Source of the DNA: Megalonaias nervosa
Lineage: Eukaryota > Mollusca > Bivalvia > Unionida > Unionidae
Assembly: GCA_016617855.1 (NCBI GenBank)
Contig: JAECUM010001101.1
Coordinates: 1-64,000 of the forward strand
DNA length: 64,000 nucleotides
Direction of reading: 5' to 3'
Of the stretch, positions 28,404 through 39,240 are shown in pieces (the first letter of the stretch is position 1; the number at the start of each line of letters is the position of its first letter). Under the pieces are notes generated by a model. That model was not told where the DNA came from. It did not search any database and was given only the letters and a program-made list of their open reading frames with translations. A program made the translations under genes and the position numbers.

Positions 28404-28761
28404 TGTATAATTTGGGTATGATAGATTGATGTTCATCAATCTATGGTTGTGTTGTATAGGTCTATGTCTCTAACCATGTTTCTATGTCTTTGTCTCTATA
28501 TTGTATTTGACCCTACCTAGGGTAGCCGTGCGTATTCAGGTCAGCCACTTGCAACATTGTTGCCAGTACCATGACGTCACCCTACCTGTTCCATTCCTAT
28601 TGTTCCTATATAAAACCCAACATTCCCTTGACGCTATTGTGGCCCAGGGGATCTTGTAATCCTCATTTCCCTTGACGCTATAAATTTTGACGCCATATCT
28701 CCCCAGGGGGTGTCTGTAATGTATTTTCCCTTGACGCTATATATCGCCCCCCTTCACTACT
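28404..28761 (-). repeat. Polinton right terminal inverted repeat
   Basis: Reverse complement of 2843-3108 with extra sequence: three copies of TTCCCTTGACGCTAT (near 28624, 28667, 28724) where the left end keeps one. Palindrome ATAGATTGATG/CATCAATCTAT near the inner edge (about 28422-28445). Just inside, aagatttactctttcttgcc occurs twice (about 28283 and 28362). Confidence 0.95.
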
Positions 28762-30762
28762 TTTGTGCAACAAAAAGCTTCAATTTCATTAATAGGAACC
28801 TTCGCCATGGACTTATTGGCTCCCAGAACTGTATATGAGTGGTTATTGTTCAAGTGAAGTATATCTATTAAGTTTCATGAAAACTGGTACAATTTCCTCT
28901 AAAACAAAGATGTAATTTCACATCAGCATTCATGACCTTTGACCTATAGATTGATGATTCAACAAACAGCTGACCGTTATCGAGTATACTGCAACTATAA
29001 AGTTAATAAAGTTTTGGTGCAGGAAATTAAAAGAAAGTGGACATGGAATGTAGAACACAAAATGACAACACTAGCTGCAATGGTTGGCCTTTGATCTCCG
29101 TGTCCAATAATCAAGAGAGGTGTCTCTGCCCAAGCGTGGAGTTTCCATGCAGTTTGATGAAAACTGGATCCACAAAATTTTACTAATGGAGGGGAAATCC
29201 CCCAAATTACAACATCAACTCATGTAGCCCTGACCTTTAATTCCAGCCTTATAATCATCTGGTAGCTGTCCCTCCTCAAGTGTAGCAGACCTATTAACTT
29301 TTGTTATGTACATCTAATTCTTTGTGCTTAACGTTTGTCCATGAATGTAGATTGTAGTTAGGATAATGCTCATTTGTAAAAATGTTTACATAGGTAACTT
29401 TTGTTCATGATTGTATGCTGTAAACAAAACGTTAATGTAACAAGAGTACAAGGTCAGTCTTGTTTACAGTTAGACTAGGGTTTTATTTTCGTTGGAAAGC
29501 TTCATTCTCTTACCTTGTCAAATGAAAATCTGTACAAATATAGGGAATATGAAAAGAAGTGATTTGTTCCGCTTTTGTATCAGTCTGAGGGAATCCGTGA
29601 CCAGAATTTGCAGTTGTGTTTGGATATAATTCGAGAGGAATTATTTAAATTAATCATTAGAATTACGATGTGCTCATTGAGCTTGGATTAACACATTATT
29701 TTGGAATTATTAAGAACTCAGTCAATGGTGTCTGGATTGCATCATTCTTGTACATCAGGGCATTCAAAACTATTGGAATTCATTTGGAGCATTCTATACT
29801 TTTGAGCTTGTGATAAGACATTTAGGATTATTTGGGATTCAATTCGCAATGCCGTGACTCTTAAATTTTCACTTTGTAACTAAGAGAAATAAATTGGTGA
29901 TAATACTAAACTAAATGGTTTCGCTTCTTTTTATTACGTAGTTTAAGATCTAGAGTCGTATCTCTGATGACAATTAAGCCATCAAAGTTTATCACGGGAG
30001 GCGATATTTTCACCTCTAGTGATCTTGACCTTTGTTCCAGCAGTCCACAAATCAACAGGTTTCTGCGCGTAGCCATGGGTATAGCTTGCAGTGTTGCCTA
30101 TAGGATTGTCATGGCAGGGAACGATGTGACCCCCACCTCCAAATCTGTGGGACCCACAACATATTAGAGAGACAATGGAAGATAGTTTTGCATAATGTAA
30201 AACCAGGGTGTAACAACCTTTATTGTAAGAGCAAATTTTGGACCCCATAAACTTAAATGATTCGGTTCAAAAGTCATGTCATTTTAGCATGCACGTCTTT
30301 TCTATACGCAGCAAACATCTGTATTAATGACTTTAAAGACAATAAAGAAAAGCATCGTGTTAAATTTTAAGCATATTGGTAATTCCATAGCTGTCATAAC
30401 TTCAAGACTTCAATAAAATCCCAAATGCGGAAATATATTGGAGTTAACTTTCCAAGGTAAAATGATCAGGGGTGGGAAGTGGAGCAACAGGGAGGGCGAA
30501 CAGACCACCTTTTAGAACAGTCCATTTGTGAAAATAAACCTCTTACCAAAATGAACAGACAAGCGTCAATAACGCTAAATCAAGGCCTCTAACCGGGTTG
30601 CACTAAACCGAGGCCTCTACAGGCTTAGAGCATTTTTGTAATTTTTTTCTCTTGATGGTTGCTTGTCAGATTTCTATGCGTCCTCGTTTACCGACCCGGG
30701 ACATTCACTTTTGGTCCTCACCCCCTCTGCTGCAGTAGCTACGCTGTTAGGTGACAGGTCTC
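28762..30762. other. Non-coding DNA between the two Polinton elements
   Basis: Begins with the right target duplication TTTGTG. Contains two weakly related host-type repeat units (tttcatgaaaactgg near 28874; gatgaaaactggatcc near 29156). 29430-29960 is AT-rich with an AATAAA and could be a decayed LTR, but I could not find matching ends. No gene seen. Confidence 0.5.
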
Positions 30763-31401
30763 TCAACCAAACCTTTTATCGAGACCTATGCTATATCGCG
30801 ACCGAGGATCATGTAAATCAATCGTGATAAATCTTTGAGGAATCGCTTGCGCTTCTGAGAAGAAGTTTTTAAACTTACCCATATCCATGTCCCCTGAACA
30901 CCAAGTCTGGTAAATGTTTCTTAATGTGTGGGTATCAACACCATTAAAGACAACCAGAAGATTACAGTTATCTCTGATCACTTTAGGTATTTGCGCAAAT
31001 TACTGAGTAACATATACAATATCGGTGTTTTTGTATCTGCCTTGGGAAAATATCTGAAGTGGATTTGGTTGTTTGTCTAGCATCACATCATCGTATTCTA
31101 TGAAATTGTTGATGCTCCCGTTGAGATCATCTACCAACGGCGCATCGTTGATGTCGGTGATAAAATCAATAATATCACTGCCGTCCTCGTCCAACAATTT
31201 TGCATTTCCATTAAAATCTTTAAGCACGTTGCAGCATCGCTGATCATCTACTGATGGTGCCACTAAATACAACTTATCCCACTTGAGCCATCTCATTATC
31301 AGATTAAGCAACAACAGCGTCTTACCAGATCTAGATGGACCTATGATAATTGCTCTGATAGAATTTGGTAGCGATGGATGATGCTTGATTGGCTCTTGCA
31401 T
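30763..31401 (-). pseudogene. Packaging ATPase of the second element, one in-frame TAA
   Basis: One frame of 213 codons. Walker A GPSRSGKT is intact near residue 22, Walker B is NFIEYDDVML, then IVYVTQ, an in-frame TAA near 31000, and IPKVIRDNCNLLVVFNGVD. A32/FtsK-type genome packaging motor. Unlike the ATPase of the first element, Walker A is canonical and the sequences are not close. Confidence 0.88.
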
Positions 31402-31562
31402 TCGTCTAGCTGAAAAAACAATGACGTTTATGTTGTAGAAATATATAATAATTATATGGATTTATATTGTGCTTGATGCAGGGCACCCACCCCCACCATC
31501 GGTGAGACCAGGGGATTAAAAGCAATAACGACGAGGAATAAAAGTGTGCACTTACAGGCAAG

Positions 31563-31970
31563 TTGTGTGAAACGTGGTACAAAAAATACAAATTTATCTC
31601 TCATGCAACAGACGGACATATCCCTGCTTCACTGGGAAAATTACCAGGGGTTGCATGGGCTATGTATACTGGCGAGAAGCATCTTCCTGGATATAATTAT
31701 TGTGGTCCTGGATCCCGACTTGATATCCGAATTGACAAGAAAGATCAACCAAAACCTGGAGAGTATCCAACAAATGCGATTGCTTAAGCGTGCCACGTTC
31801 ATGATGACGTGTATAAAAAATCCAAATCTACAACAACGACATATTGCAGACGTGAAGTTGATTCACACTCTAAAGTCTGTAAAAAAAATAAATCTCGCAG
31901 AGAATCGCTTGCTAATTTTTTGATAAGATCTGTGATGAAAGGTAAAGTATTGCTAGGGGCCGGTAATTAA
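31563..31970 (+). pseudogene. Phospholipase A2-like protein
   Basis: LPGYNYCGPGSRLD carries the calcium-loop motif (YxGPG) and, after an in-frame TAA near 31786, ACHVHDDVY the catalytic His-Asp pair. Layout follows the PLA2 domain of parvoviral VP1 and of some Polintons, used to breach endosomal membranes (family knowledge). A frame change near 31815 and a run of seven A's near 31880 separate the C-terminal LANFLIRSVMKGKVLLG. Convergent to the ATPase. Inactive. Confidence 0.8.
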
Positions 31971-31994
31971 TCACAGATGACTATTATATGGACT

Positions 31995-32392
31995 CAATTT
32001 ATTATAGCCCAAGAGAATATTGAATGGGTAGAGCAGAGATTAGTAAACTTGCTGATGCAGCAGGTGTCGAAAGTTCTGTTGCCGCAGTTAGTTATCACGA
32101 CAGGCAATATGCCAAATTCATTTACCACCACCTAAAAGAATTCAGCACGCATATTTTGATGTCAGCACTCCCAATGAAGTTCATCAGGCAGATATTTTGT
32201 TTTTACCTCATGATACTATTAAAACTGGTTGATGTCAATTGCGCACATACAAATACGCGTTGACTGTCGTTGACGTTGCAAGTAGATATAAAGAAGCAGA
32301 ACCACTATCAATAAAGACAGCAACTGAAGTTGCATCTGCGTTTGAACGAATTTATCAACGTGGCGGCCTGCGATGGCCACAATTGCTAGTGT
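31995..32392 (+). pseudogene. INT: Integrase N-terminal fragment (rve), truncated
   Basis: Blocks: MGRAEISKLADAAGVESS, then in a shifted frame the strand with the first catalytic Asp (EVHQADILFLPHD), then RTYKYALTVVDVASRYKEA and FERIYQRGGLRWPQLL. It stops abruptly at about 32392, before the second Asp and the Glu; what follows reads on the other strand, so an inversion or deletion removed the rest. Family: Polinton integrase, not closely similar to that of the first element. Confidence 0.85.
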
Positions 32393-32700
32393 CTTCACCC
32401 TTATTGGATATTTTGATTTCTTTTCCAACTCAGCAACTTCTCTGATCGTAGCTCCATTTTCTTTAACGCGCTCGACCCATTCCTTTATTGTTTTGCGTCT
32501 CATATCCGTTAAACCAGTTCCTACGTATCGCGTTTGTGAAATGTTCTATAACTCTTTCAGGAACACAATTCAGACGATCGTTAGCGATCAGAACTCTCAT
32601 CGGTCGAAGATCATCAATGCTAGGCTTATCATTCGGCGGATATATCGCATAAACAACTGCCGTCACAAGGTATGCTCGCTCATAATATGTTTTGTCGATA
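32393..32700 (-). pseudogene. Gene fragment of unknown identity at an inversion breakpoint
   Basis: Minus strand reads AYLVTAVVYAIYPPNDKPSI, LRPMRVLIANDRLNCVPERV, IRRNWFNGY and, one frame over, RRKTIKEWVERVKENGATIR, ending KYPIRVKTLAIVAI against the truncated integrase. Looks like real coding sequence with one frameshift; I do not recognise it. Confidence 0.4.
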
Positions 32701-32739
32701 CCAGTCAGTATTCCTGGTTTGGAATTTTTGTTTAAAGTG

Positions 32740-34140
32740 ACAATACCCCCAGTGTGGTGTGATTCTCGAACAGGGTCACATTTGTCACGGATAATCTAGG
32801 TTACGTCGGCGGCGTCTGTAGGGATTGAGCAACGATAAATTTTATTCTATAAAGATATCTTTGTTCCTTTAGATAATTAATGATTGTCCTTGTTCGCTGG
32901 TCATTCATTATAGGATTAAATGATTATGGTTGTGTATTTATCGATGTGTCCGAAGGACTTTATGTTAACTTTGTGAGTGATTAGGTACAATTTACACATC
33001 AATAAATACCCAACCATGATCATTTAATCCTTATAATTCCAATTTACATCCTTTCTAACATCAGATCAGCAGATTTAATCAACAAAACATTGACTTTTAT
33101 GTACATCAAAGTTTTCTTTCATTAGCCTCTTAACTGGGATAGAATCCATAGCACGATCTTCGCTAGCCAATATTCGTCGATCCTTTATAGAGTGATACGG
33201 AGTAGAATGTCATAACGGGTCATGCCAGTGATATGTTGCTATGATCATTATTTTAATATATAAAAAATGGTTGTTGCGGTTAACGAGGAATATTCCTTTT
33301 TTTTAAAACATTACTCTTGTGTATGGCACGTGTTGTTATAGCAACATTGTTGTTTCTATACATTTCGATCTTTCAAAAGCAAAATCGTGTCCATTTTTAG
33401 TGAGATCCCTTGGTTGACATATGACCCCGACCTTTAATAACCGCTGGTGTAACATGTTGTCGAATTGAAATTCAATAAGTTCCGAAGACTGGCTTGTAAA
33501 GCCAGCACATGCCTTCTTCGGCAAAAGGGGTGAGTGGTGGAGTGCAGGAAGTTCTGTGCAATTACATTGTTTTAACTTATAATAGTACATTTTAATATGT
33601 GCTATGTAATTATTGATTGGAAATCACAGGAGTGGGTGGGTGGTTTTTGTTGTTGTTATTAAGGTATAAGGCGTTGATATAGATAAAACTTCACATTAAA
33701 TGACATGGGAACAGGGAACCAAAAGAAGTCCGCACAATTTATCGATGTGTAAAAAATTCTAGATCAGCATCACGCGACCATTTACATCCAATCAAATTGC
33801 AGAAAACGCGTTCAATTCATACAAATTGGAATTATTGTAGCATCAATCTGGGGTTAAACGTCTTGCCTAATTCTAAATGTTGACCACACACCATCATTAC
33901 GAAACTCTCTCTTGGCTTCACGGATACGATTGATTAAGTCTTGTTCGTCAAATCAACATCAACTAGAGCTCGCTTCGGCAAGTCAAGGGTTATTCTGTCA
34001 AGGTCGAATCCAGCTTGAGAGGGCTTGATCGCAGATAATCATGTAAATTCCTCCATCATATAATTAAGACAAATATATATTTAAATTAAACTTCAGTTTA
34101 TAATATACAATGATTCAAAGCAAAGAATAGTTGCAAGTGG
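32740..34140. other. Non-coding or unreadable stretch inside the second element
   Basis: Holds the inverted repeat at 32908-33035. At about 33865-34035 the minus strand has short coding-like pieces (NDGVWSTFRIRQD, LPKRALVDVDLTNKT) in different frames, perhaps a ruined gene. Nothing else recognised. Confidence 0.4.
32908..33035. mobile_element. Small hairpin MITE-like inverted repeat
   Basis: Arm 1 (about 32908-32948, ATAGGATTAAATGATTATGG...) and arm 2 (about 32993-33035) are reverse complements with a few mismatches, 45 bases apart. No coding capacity. Confidence 0.6.
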
Positions 34141-34146
34141 TTGATA

Positions 34147-34947
34147 ATGGGAACTATAACTCCTTGTAATAAGTCTTGTGTAACGGATTTCTGTGCATAC
34201 CACCTGCAGGGTGTGCGACGAGGGTGTCTAAGACCAAAGCCATGTTTGAAGTGTAACAAGGGAGTCAGGGGGAAAACGCAGTTGTGTGTAACGTGTGGAG
34301 GTAAAATACAGAGCTTTGAAACGGTATTATGATAAAATATATGATGGCGTTGAATCTCGTATAAAAGATGCTGCAGATTATCTCGCTAGATTTTCGGGCT
34401 GGCAGCATCCCACATATTTTTCTAGCAATGAAATAATAATTTAGACAAGTGATATATACTATATAAATAGAGCAAGGAAATAACGCCGATGAATTTGTAA
34501 TGCATCCTAATATCAAGAATTATGAGGCGTCGCGTGCTGGTATAGTATCAGAAACTGTCGACTAAAAAGACCGGTCGGTTTTGTTACTAATACCGGTTAT
34601 CTCATGTTCGGTGTTGAGAAATTATCTCTGTCACAGATTTGTGCATGAGTGTTAGAATGGCCTGATCGGGGATGGTTTTGCGATTGATCATATTAAAGGC
34701 CTAAAACTTGATAATTCTTCGAATAATCTTCAGGCTTTTACACAGTAAAATTTCTGCACGGGGAAATACTGGAAATAGTAAAATACATCCAAGACCAGTT
34801 AGATCTGTAAATCAGGAGACAGGCGAAGAAATAACATTTTCATCGATGAATAAGGCTGGAAACTATTTTGATATTTGCTGGCGTTCGGTTTGCAGTGTCG
34901 CAGATAATATAACCAAATCAGCATTTTCAAAGAAATACAAAAATTAA
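34147..34947 (+). pseudogene. HNH homing-endonuclease-like gene with Cys-rich N-terminus
   Basis: ATG at 34147. N-terminal zinc-like domain (TPCNKSCVTDFCAYHLQG, CLKCNKGVRGKTQLCVTCGG), then KDAADYLARFSGWQHPTYF, YEASRAGIVSE, the HNH signature AIDHIKGLKLDNSSNNLQAF near 34690, and a C-terminal ETGEEITFSSMNKAGNYFDI that looks like a NUMOD1-type DNA-binding repeat. Several stops and frame changes lie between the blocks. HNH nucleases of this make-up are mobile; here it is a dead passenger of the element. Confidence 0.65.
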
Positions 34948-35116
34948 TATTCCAGTATGTCAATATAGGTGAAGGGAGATAACTCCGGGCAGATCTTCCT
35001 AAAGATTAAACAGTACCAATCCAGTAGCCTCGCTTGTCCCTGACATGATATTTTTGGATTTACAGGTATTGTTAACTTCATAACTTCATAATAATTTTTG
35101 AAACATATAATAACAA

Positions 35117-35240
35117 GAAGGCTCAGTGGCCGAGCGGTTAGCGTTGCCTATTTTCACTCTCAGCGTGTGGAAACTGGCGTTCCAATCTCGTGACTGACAA
35201 ATCTGTCGACGGTTGCAATAAATTGCATTTAATAAAGGTA
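35117..35240 (+). mobile_element. tRNA-derived SINE head or tRNA pseudogene
   Basis: GTGGCCGAGCGGTTAGCG is an RNA polymerase III A box context (Ser/Leu tRNA-like) and GGCGTTCCAATCTCG about 45 bases on is a B box with one inserted base. The ends do not pair as an acceptor stem, so it is not a working tRNA. A diverged SINE is more likely. Confidence 0.5.
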
Positions 35241-35439
35241 GGCTCCATCCCAACTGATAAGTACACCTCCCCAGCATGTTAAACAACGTGGTGGGAGATG
35301 ATTTTGCACTCCCCGGGGTTTGATTTTGGAGGGGTGTGGGTGTAAAATTATCAGTATGAATCTGTTGAAACCATGAGGTGGAAAAATAGGAGCCCTATCC
35401 TCATGGTAAAAATAGACAGTAAGAGTGATGAGCCCCTCC

Positions 35440-35670
35440 ACAAGTGGAGACAGCCAAAAAAGAATAAGCCTCAATGAAGGGTACCCCATAAAAGGACAGT
35501 CAGAAAGAATAAGCCTCATTGAAGGGTACCCCATTAAAGGAACCCATGGAACGGCAAATAAACTGGCAAAATGAGAAGGGACCCCATGGACAGCAAAATA
35601 AAACTGGCCGAAAGAATAAGCCTCATGGAAGGGTACCCCATGAAGGGACCCCATGGAACGGCAAATTGCT
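35440..35670. repeat. Degenerate tandem repeat (gaagggtaccccat unit)
   Basis: aagaataagcctcaatgaagggtaccccat recurs three to four times with partial units (aagggaccccatggaacggcaaa). The ORFs here in both strands are repeat translations, not genes. Confidence 0.75.
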
Positions 35671-35736
35671 CAGCTCTTACTGTCTATTTTTGCTACTTAA
35701 AACAACATGTAATTAAAGTAATATTTTTATTATATA

Positions 35737-36230
35737 ATGAATCACGAAAATATTCATGGGATTATTTCTGCGATTAAAGAATTACATGACCCAACCTCCG
35801 CCCTTGGCATTGCCAAGAGTAAGGGTATACATCTTTCTGATCAACATGAGCCTGAAAAAAAAAAATCACAAATGATTTTGAAATATTACAAGAACGAAAA
35901 TCTGAAGGAAGATACACACTAGCAGCCGAATACAAGTTTATTAAATTACTCCAACAGGCAATGAAACAATCGATAGCTTATGTTTGTGATCATACAAACG
36001 TTCGGCAATTCGTTCCACTCGCACAGGCGATTGAGAAAATTAGATCAGAATTGTCTGAGGAATATGAAATAAAAAAGACTATGAGTGTGCCTGTAAGACA
36101 GTTAGAAAAGTTATATACGATTGTAAACAATCGAATTGTGAAAGTGAAAGCTGTAACACAGAATAATAATGCCCCTGATTATATCGGGGACTATTGTTTC
36201 CCCCCCCCCCCCATCATATCAGGGACTATT
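35737..36230 (+). pseudogene. Unknown gene of the second element
   Basis: Two frames: MNHENIHGIISAIKELHDPT at 35737, and after a frame change near 35870 KFIKLLQQAMKQSIAYVCDH, VPLAQAIEKIRSELSEEYEI, VRQLEKLYTIVNNRIVKV. Helical, no motif recognised. Ends near a C-run at 36200-36210. Transcribed towards the minor capsid gene. Confidence 0.45.
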
Positions 36231-36335
36231 GTCGTCGGCGTCTCTAGTATTTTTTTTACTGTGCAAAAAACACTAATCTCACGATCTCACATACAAACTT
36301 ATCGTCAAAGATTCATCTCTTAAATCAAGAAGGTG

Positions 36336-37757
36336 TCAGTGCTGGTCAGTAAGTCTGTAATGTATCCGTGACGATAGCGGATTATGACATTTCAGATAAA
36401 CCGGATTAACAGGTACTGACACAATTAAATATCCAGGTGGAACTTCAGAAGTAAATGAGTATAGGATATATCCTTGCTGTGCCTGCCTGGATCTTTCAAG
36501 ATCTACTTGATAACTGCCATCGATCGCATCACACACCAGACTGACTGAGATCGTTGATGTGATATTGACAACACCTGGTGATACATGACGACCACCGCCG
36601 TCTGGATCACTGTTATATTTGAGAATACTCGGAGGAGGGGATATTTTTTTCCATGCTTCAATGATTTTGGGGTAGTACTCATCGATGATCGCGTTGAGAA
36701 AAGATTACATATCATCAACGTCAATCCATCGCATTTTAAAATTTGGCAGATCTGCCTTTGTGATCTTAAAATATGTAAGAAAATTATCCTTGTATGTTTC
36801 ATCTGGATAAAGTGGAGCGGAGCCAGTTATAAGGCCTATGTTTATTTTATGACCTTTATTAATTACTGTCTTTATCACAGATTCATGAAAAAATTCAGCG
36901 TCAGATTTTACTTGGTTCAGATGTTGTATCGTTGTAATGATATTTTGTTTAAGATTATCATTTGGAAACTCATGTGTGTACTGTCGAAATAATTGTTGTA
37001 ATTGGTCACGTATACGCTTATGTTCTTGTGTCATTTCTTTAGCCAGCACTATACTGGAACTTCCATCCTTAGTTTTTTGTTTTAGGATTTCTTCAGTTGA
37101 AATTACATCATAGACTATCCATTCGAAATAATTTGTATCATCAACATGGAAAGTTATATCGAATGGTACGTCCTTCCATGCCTTAACATTTCTATATTCT
37201 GGATATTTTGTAAATGCGAGTTTGTCTGTAATAAAATCAGATCGTTGAGGTTCTGATAGTCCTTGATAAACCTGTGCTATCTCTGGCCAGCCCAATACTG
37301 TTCTGATCGATGATTAATATATATCGACGCTGTAGTCAGGTGTTGATATTTCTAACGCGGCTGATAACGTTGGCTCGTGAACCATGATAGCGATCTTCGA
37401 TTCTTTTCCTCTGATAGATTTGATTCTGCGCTGGAACTAATTGTTTATCTGTTCGATTGGATAACTGTCCGTTGGTATCCCTACAATATTCCAGTCTGGT
37501 GTTCCATCAGACTTATTTTTATACGCAAATACCAATGAATTATTTGCATGCAACCCACCGAATGACTTTGCTCTAATATTTGGCGAGCTGTAATATACTC
37601 GCAATTGTGCTAGTGCTAGTTCCTTTGCTGGAATTGCCGTTGGAAAGCTAACGTTAAACTCAGGCTTGGTTGACGTTGCTGATATCTTCGTGGTTGTTGG
37701 TTGTGTTGTATAAGAGACGATTTGTTCTAGCAATCGCAGTGATTGATCTTGCAACAT
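36336..37757 (-). pseudogene. Minor capsid (penton-like) protein of the second element, three in-frame stops
   Basis: One uninterrupted frame of 474 codons with TAG at 37437, TAA near 37317 and TAA at 36705, and no frameshift. The N-terminus (KPEFNVSFPTAIPAKELALA, LRVYYSSPNIRAKSF, WNIVGIPTDSYPIEQIN) and the C-terminus (SEVPPGYLIVSVPVNPVYLK, LTDQ) read as the two ends of a Polinton-type jelly-roll minor capsid protein. The middle (about 200 residues, ENLKQ- and IITTIQHLNQV-containing) is unlike it and may be an inserted domain. Function: capsid vertices, inferred. Confidence 0.6.
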
Positions 37758-37823
37758 TATTATTTAAATCAGGGATCTAAATACCTGTCTTTGTCGGAGA
37801 CGCCGGCGTCTGCCGCTGAGATT

Positions 37824-38329
37824 CTAATCCTTGACAGTGTCCTTGTCTTTAGACATGGGAGGTTGGTTTCCAGTTGCTTCATAGTAAACCTTAATCATTA
37901 CTGCGAATTCCTGATCTGATATTATTCCATCACTGAGACCTGATGATATCAGCAATGATAACTGGGCATGTGCTTCTGTTGCCGCTAGTAGCAACGTTGT
38001 ATATTCGTGTAATTTATCAGCCACACCCTTGGATATCATTTTTGCGATCATATTAAGAATACAAGCAACACCGGTTATAACTGCAACACCAATTCCTATT
38101 ACTGGTGCTATTATGTACATGGCTGATAATGCTCCGATTATAGTTACTGTTTCAGCAACTTCGGCGGATGCAGAGTATACACTTATGTCAGTAACAACAA
38201 TACGTCTGAAGCATTTTTTTTTTGGCTATGCGCATCAATTATATTTTTCAGTTGGGTCTGCCACAAACACGCATGCTCGTATCTGAAACGTTGAACGTCA
38301 GTTGGGGTTACCGGTAATTGGTTCATCAT
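37824..38329 (-). pseudogene. Membrane protein with SDGIISDQEF motif, copy 1
   Basis: ATGATG at 38329-38324 (MMNQLPVTPTDVQRF); a T-run at 38212-38222 holds a frameshift; then a long hydrophobic segment (YIIAPVIGIGVAVITGVACI) and a C-terminal helix SGLSDGIISDQEFAVMIK with an EF-hand-like acidic pattern. Second copy at 39640. Recurrent in Polintons of this type next to capsid genes; role unknown, possibly membrane penetration. Confidence 0.55.
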
Positions 38330-38345
38330 ATAGATTGCTAACATT

Positions 38346-39103
38346 TTAAGTAGGTGGTAGTTTGGCGACGATTTCGATACACCAATAGTACAACACGCTG
38401 AGGCCTTTTTCTGCGGGTTTCACCACAAACATTCCCTCGTCTTTTTGCTCTAATGTCACAAACATAGATCCAGAGGATCTATTAACTGGATAACGCCGTG
38501 ATATTGTGGTAGATATTGTAAATGTTGTAACGCCGAGTACTGAGAACCAGTACACACCGGTAACCTCAGCAGTATCTTTGATGGATTTATTGAGGTGTTC
38601 ATAATGCTGATCCAGACGCTACTGTATATACTACACCATCGGTAATCTTTTTGATGTCAGAGACCTTAATGTTGATGACTGCTGGACTCCCGGAAAATTC
38701 ATTAATGGTTCCATTTGTGTTTCTACGAAAATTTGTATACAGGGTTACATGATTAGCATATTCAGACCTAAAAGTGGTCATTCCATCATTGTCATTAACA
38801 AGGTCATCATCGGGATGTTGCTATTATCGACGTATTTCTTAGTTGTTAGAATTCATTCCTCCGAGATTTTAATTTTACCGTTTTTAGCAAACACCACTAA
38901 GTTATAATAATAATATCTGTCAACGGGATATTGCTAGTCTTTAATCGTCGTTGCTGATCCTGAAAAACAACAACTTCAATTTGGTCCACATCTACGAGAC
39001 GCAAAAGATCATCAAGCCCATCCTTGACCTCGCCAAGGGTTGCATATTTGGATAAGTCACCTTGGGGCTTGCCTTTAGCAGATCTTCCGTAAATATCAAC
39101 CAT
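38346..39103 (-). pseudogene. Fibre-like protein, copy 1 (shaft repeats lost)
   Basis: ATG at 39103 (MVDIYGRSAKGKPQGDLSKY), then IEVVVFQDQQ and SNIPLTD; a short remnant TTKKYVDNSNIPMM of the shaft repeat; head region FRSEYANHVTLYTNFRRNTN and VKPAEKGLSVLYYWCIEIVA at the end. Several stops. Compared with copy 2 it lacks the two GDLN...YVDN repeats. Attachment fibre is an inference from the repeat type. Confidence 0.5.
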
Positions 39104-39119
39104 TATATATTACACTAAG

Positions 39120-39240
39120 ACCTGTTTAAAACGTTGGGCTACGATGTTGTCTAGTGGTACACTCGTGCACGACTTCATGAGGCGGTGCCCTTGACGATGT
39201 CGACACAGCGTCGAGCACAGCGTTTGCTCGTGTACATTGA
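39120..39240 (-). pseudogene. Duplicated tail of the protease gene
   Basis: About 120 bases match the 3' end of the protease gene at 41285-41360 (gcacgacttcatgaggcggtg / gcacaactttatgaggcggcg). It marks the left edge of the duplicated block. Confidence 0.6.

Larger units (their letters stand above)
2843..28761. mobile_element. Complete Polinton/Maverick element (degenerate coding content)
   Basis: The element begins AGTAGTGAAGGGGGGC at 2843 and ends with the reverse complement at 28761. Immediately outside, TTTGTG occurs at 2837-2842 and again at 28762-28767: a perfect 6-bp target duplication, the size known for Polintons, and the 5'-AG terminus also fits. Inverted repeats reach about 266 bp at the left and 358 bp at the right. 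Inside are family B polymerase, rve integrase, adenain-like protease, packaging ATPase, double and single jelly-roll capsid genes: the full Polinton gene set. At 25.9 kb it is longer than the usual 15-20 kb, because of an 8-kb left arm of small genes and structured repeats. TIR divergence and many stops show it is old and not autonomous. Confidence 0.96.

Noticed and set aside
2843..28761. CRISPR-like array from the spaced repeats of the left arm
   Set aside because: Unit spacing is irregular, units differ by compensated changes and the DNA is clearly animal.
29430..29960. Second solo LTR
   Set aside because: AATAAA and composition fit, but no matching TG...CA ends with a 5-bp duplication could be found.
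35117..35200. Functional tRNA gene
   Set aside because: A and B boxes are present, but the B box has an inserted base and the ends do not form an acceptor stem.
35229..35654. 141-codon minus-strand ORF (repeated HGVPxxxAxxF)
   Set aside because: It is the translation of the gaagggtaccccat tandem repeat.
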